Below, one piece after another: positions 62,406 through 64,000 of a stretch of DNA of 64,000 nucleotides. Made by a program: the position numbers and the translations under genes. Position 1 is the stretch's first letter. Each line of letters starts with the position of its first letter. The DNA comes from Gemmatimonadaceae bacterium (lineage in GTDB: Bacteria > Gemmatimonadota > Gemmatimonadetes > Gemmatimonadales > Gemmatimonadaceae). The stretch spans positions 1-64,000 of the forward strand of contig JAIEMN010000024.1 in NCBI GenBank assembly GCA_019752115.1. Direction: 5' to 3'. The notes beneath the pieces were generated by a model that was given only the letters and a program-made list of their open reading frames with translations, was not told the DNA's origin and searched no databases.

Positions 62406-63443
62406 TCACAGCGGATTGGTGACGGCGAGGAGCTTGTACGTCAGCGCCGCCATCAGCGCACTCGCCGGAATCGTGATCACCCAGGCCCAGACGATCCGAC
62501 TGGCGAGCCCCCAGCGCACCGCCGAGAGGCGATTGGTCGCGCCGACACCAACAATGGCACCGGTGATCGTGTGTGTGGTGGACACCGGGATGCCGACGCG
62601 CGTCGCCAGCAGAATGACCATCGCGCCACCCGTCTCGGCGCAGAAGCCACCCACCGGGCGCAGCTTGGTGATGCGCGTGCCCATCGTGTGCACGATGCGC
62701 CAGCCGCCGAACAGCGTGCCCAGCGAGATCATCGTGTAGGCGCTCAACTCCACCCACACGGGGATCGAGTCGAGTGAGGTGACGTGCAGATGCGAGAGCA
62801 GCCCCGTCTGCGAGGCGAACGCCGACTGCGATGCCACCAGCAGGCCCACGATGATGCCCATGGTCTTCTGGGCGTCATTCCCGCCGTGCGCCAGCGAGAG
62901 CAACGCCGAACTGGTGAGCTGCGCCACCCGGAAGAACCGTTCGGCCTTCGGGTTCGCGACCTTGTTGAAGATGTTGAGCACCAGGATCATGAGCACAAAG
63001 CCCATGAAGGCGCCGAGCGCCGGCGAGACCACGATGGCGGACAGCGTCTCGATCCACTTCTTGCCCCACAGCAGCGCCCCAAAGCCGGCCTTGGCCACGG
63101 CGGCCCCGGCGTAGCCGCCGATGAGCGCATGCGAGGAACTGGACGGGATCCCGAACCACCAGGTGATCAGGTTCCAGATGATCGCGCCGAGGAGTCCGCC
63201 AAAGATGACGTTGGCGTCGACGACGTTGAGGCTCACGAAACCGGACGCCACCGACTTCGCGACCCCCGATCCCACGAAGAAGAGGGCCGAAAAGTTGAAG
63301 ACGGCAGCCCAGATGACGGCCGCCAGCGGATTCAGGACGCGCGTCCCGACGATGGTCGCGATCGAATTCGCCGAGTCGTGAAACCCGTTGATGAAATCGA
63401 AGACCAGCGCAGTGACGATGATGAAAACGACGAAGGTGACCAC
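62406..63443 (-). CDS. pit: Inorganic phosphate transporter, PiT family
   Basis: A 345-residue low-affinity phosphate transporter with about ten membrane helices. The two inverted family repeats are visible as VFDFINGFHDSANSIATIVG and SLAHGGNDAQKTMGIIVGLL. Two GIPxSxxHA/T-like blocks, WWFGIPSSSSHALIGG and VGIPVSTTHTITGA, complete the signature. It lies 18 bp after a DUF47 gene, its common partner, and 10 bp before ppk. Confidence 0.95.
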   Translation of the reverse strand: MVTFVVFIIVTALVFDFINGFHDSANSIATIVGTRVLNPLAAVIWAAVFNFSALFFVGSGVAKSVASGFVSLNVVDANVIFGGLLGAIIWNLITWWFGIPSSSSHALIGGYAGAAVAKAGFGALLWGKKWIETLSAIVVSPALGAFMGFVLMILVLNIFNKVANPKAERFFRVAQLTSSALLSLAHGGNDAQKTMGIIVGLLVASQSAFASQTGLLSHLHVTSLDSIPVWVELSAYTMISLGTLFGGWRIVHTMGTRITKLRPVGGFCAETGGAMVILLATRVGIPVSTTHTITGAIVGVGATNRLSAVRWGLASRIVWAWVITIPASALMAALTYKLLAVTNPL

Positions 63444-63461
63444 AGTGTCGAAGGCGAGGCG

Positions 63462-64000
63462 TCAGCTGTTCTTGAGCGCGATGCTTTCGAGCACGTTGGA
63501 CACATCCTCGCACTCGTCGATGGCGTGTTCGAGCGCGTCGAAGATCTCCTTCCACTTGAGCACTTCGATCGCCGGCTCGTCATGTTCGAACAGGGCGCCC
63601 ACCGCCTGCGCGTAGAGCACGTCGCCCTCTTCCTCGAGCGCCTTCATCGTCTTGCTGTGCTCCATCATCTTGGCGCGCTTGGTCACGTCGCCCACCGACG
63701 CCTGAATTTCATGCGCCGCGCGCACGATCACGTCGGCCATCGCCACCCCACCCTGCCGCGGCGACGTCACGCGGAACATCAGGACCCGGCGCGACGCGCC
63801 GTTGATGAGGTCGATCACGTTGTCGAGCCGCTTCGCGAGCAGGTGAATGTCTTCGCGGTCCAGCGGCGTCACGAAGCTCGTGTCGATGCGCTGATTGATG
63901 GCCACGACGATGGCATCGCCATCAGTCTCGACCTTCTTGATCTGCGGTACGATGCGGGGCGCATCGGCGGGGTTCTCAAAGAGCGTACGCAGCAGACGCG
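63462..64000 (-). CDS. DUF47/PhoU-like PiT accessory protein, 5' end outside window
   Basis: The last ~179 codons of a PhoU-like DUF47 protein. The frame is open to the right edge (LLRTLFENPADAPRI, KKVETDGDAIVVAI), so the start is outside. Family blocks are SFVTPLDREDIHLLAKRLDN, VIDLINGASRRVLMFRV and HEIDEC-like acidic helix AIDECEDVSNVLESIAL. Such proteins sit beside PiT transporters and are thought to modulate them. The first gene seen of the pit-ppk operon. Confidence 0.88.
   Translation of the reverse strand, partial: RLLRTLFENPADAPRIVPQIKKVETDGDAIVVAINQRIDTSFVTPLDREDIHLLAKRLDNVIDLINGASRRVLMFRVTSPRQGGVAMADVIVRAAHEIQASVGDVTKRAKMMEHSKTMKALEEEGDVLYAQAVGALFEHDEPAIEVLKWKEIFDALEHAIDECEDVSNVLESIALKNS

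Overview
The window is about 64 kb of dense, high-GC bacterial chromosome. It most resembles the phylum Gemmatimonadota, Gemmatimonas-like; this is inferred from gene content, not from a marker-gene search. Supporting signs are many secreted beta-propeller proteins of the VPS10/sortilin type, several carboxypeptidase-regulatory/TonB-plug proteins, abundant lipoproteins, a PEP-CTERM protein and a large phosphate/polyphosphate locus. The many signal peptides, lipoboxes and TonB-related proteins point to a diderm envelope. I see no tRNA, rRNA, CRISPR array, transposase or prophage gene.

Left part (1-28 kb): a tricorn-like propeller protein cut by the window edge, a phosphodiesterase-type lipoprotein, two proteins with a TonB plug but no receptor barrel, three very large VPS10-type propeller proteins (5327-8638, 8787-12047, 20991-24101), NADP isocitrate dehydrogenase, the rpsP-rimM-trmD translation operon with a small asparaginase in the place rplS often holds, gamma-glutamyltransferase, a DUF2911 protein, and two tandem D-aminoacylase-type amidohydrolases.

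Middle part (28-43 kb): housekeeping genes. These are beta-carbonic anhydrase, ffh, lon, a DUF445 membrane protein, two zinc-metallopeptidase lipoproteins, prepilin peptidase and a TrmH-type RNA methyltransferase. A four-gene purine-salvage operon follows (5'-nucleotidase, an unknown 87-residue protein, adenosine deaminase, purine-nucleoside phosphorylase), then uridine kinase.

Right part (43.8-64 kb): a phosphate island. A PhoB/PhoR-like pair is followed, after a PEP-CTERM gene and a sirtuin on the other strand, by a TonB-dependent receptor, a large repeat-rich lipoprotein, a small lipoprotein and a tightly overlapping pstS-pstC-pstA-pstB1-pstB2-phoU-ppx run. A converging DUF47-pit-ppk operon completes it. 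Together these cover sensing, high- and low-affinity phosphate import and polyphosphate synthesis and breakdown. The receptor-lipoprotein pair is the best candidate for a poorly described outer-membrane phosphate or organophosphate uptake module.

Between genes lie long palindromic elements. Family A has two copies, both between convergent genes. Family B has two copies, one convergent and one divergent. A related single element C lies in a divergent gap. Their arms pair even where the copies differ in sequence, so structure appears to be conserved.
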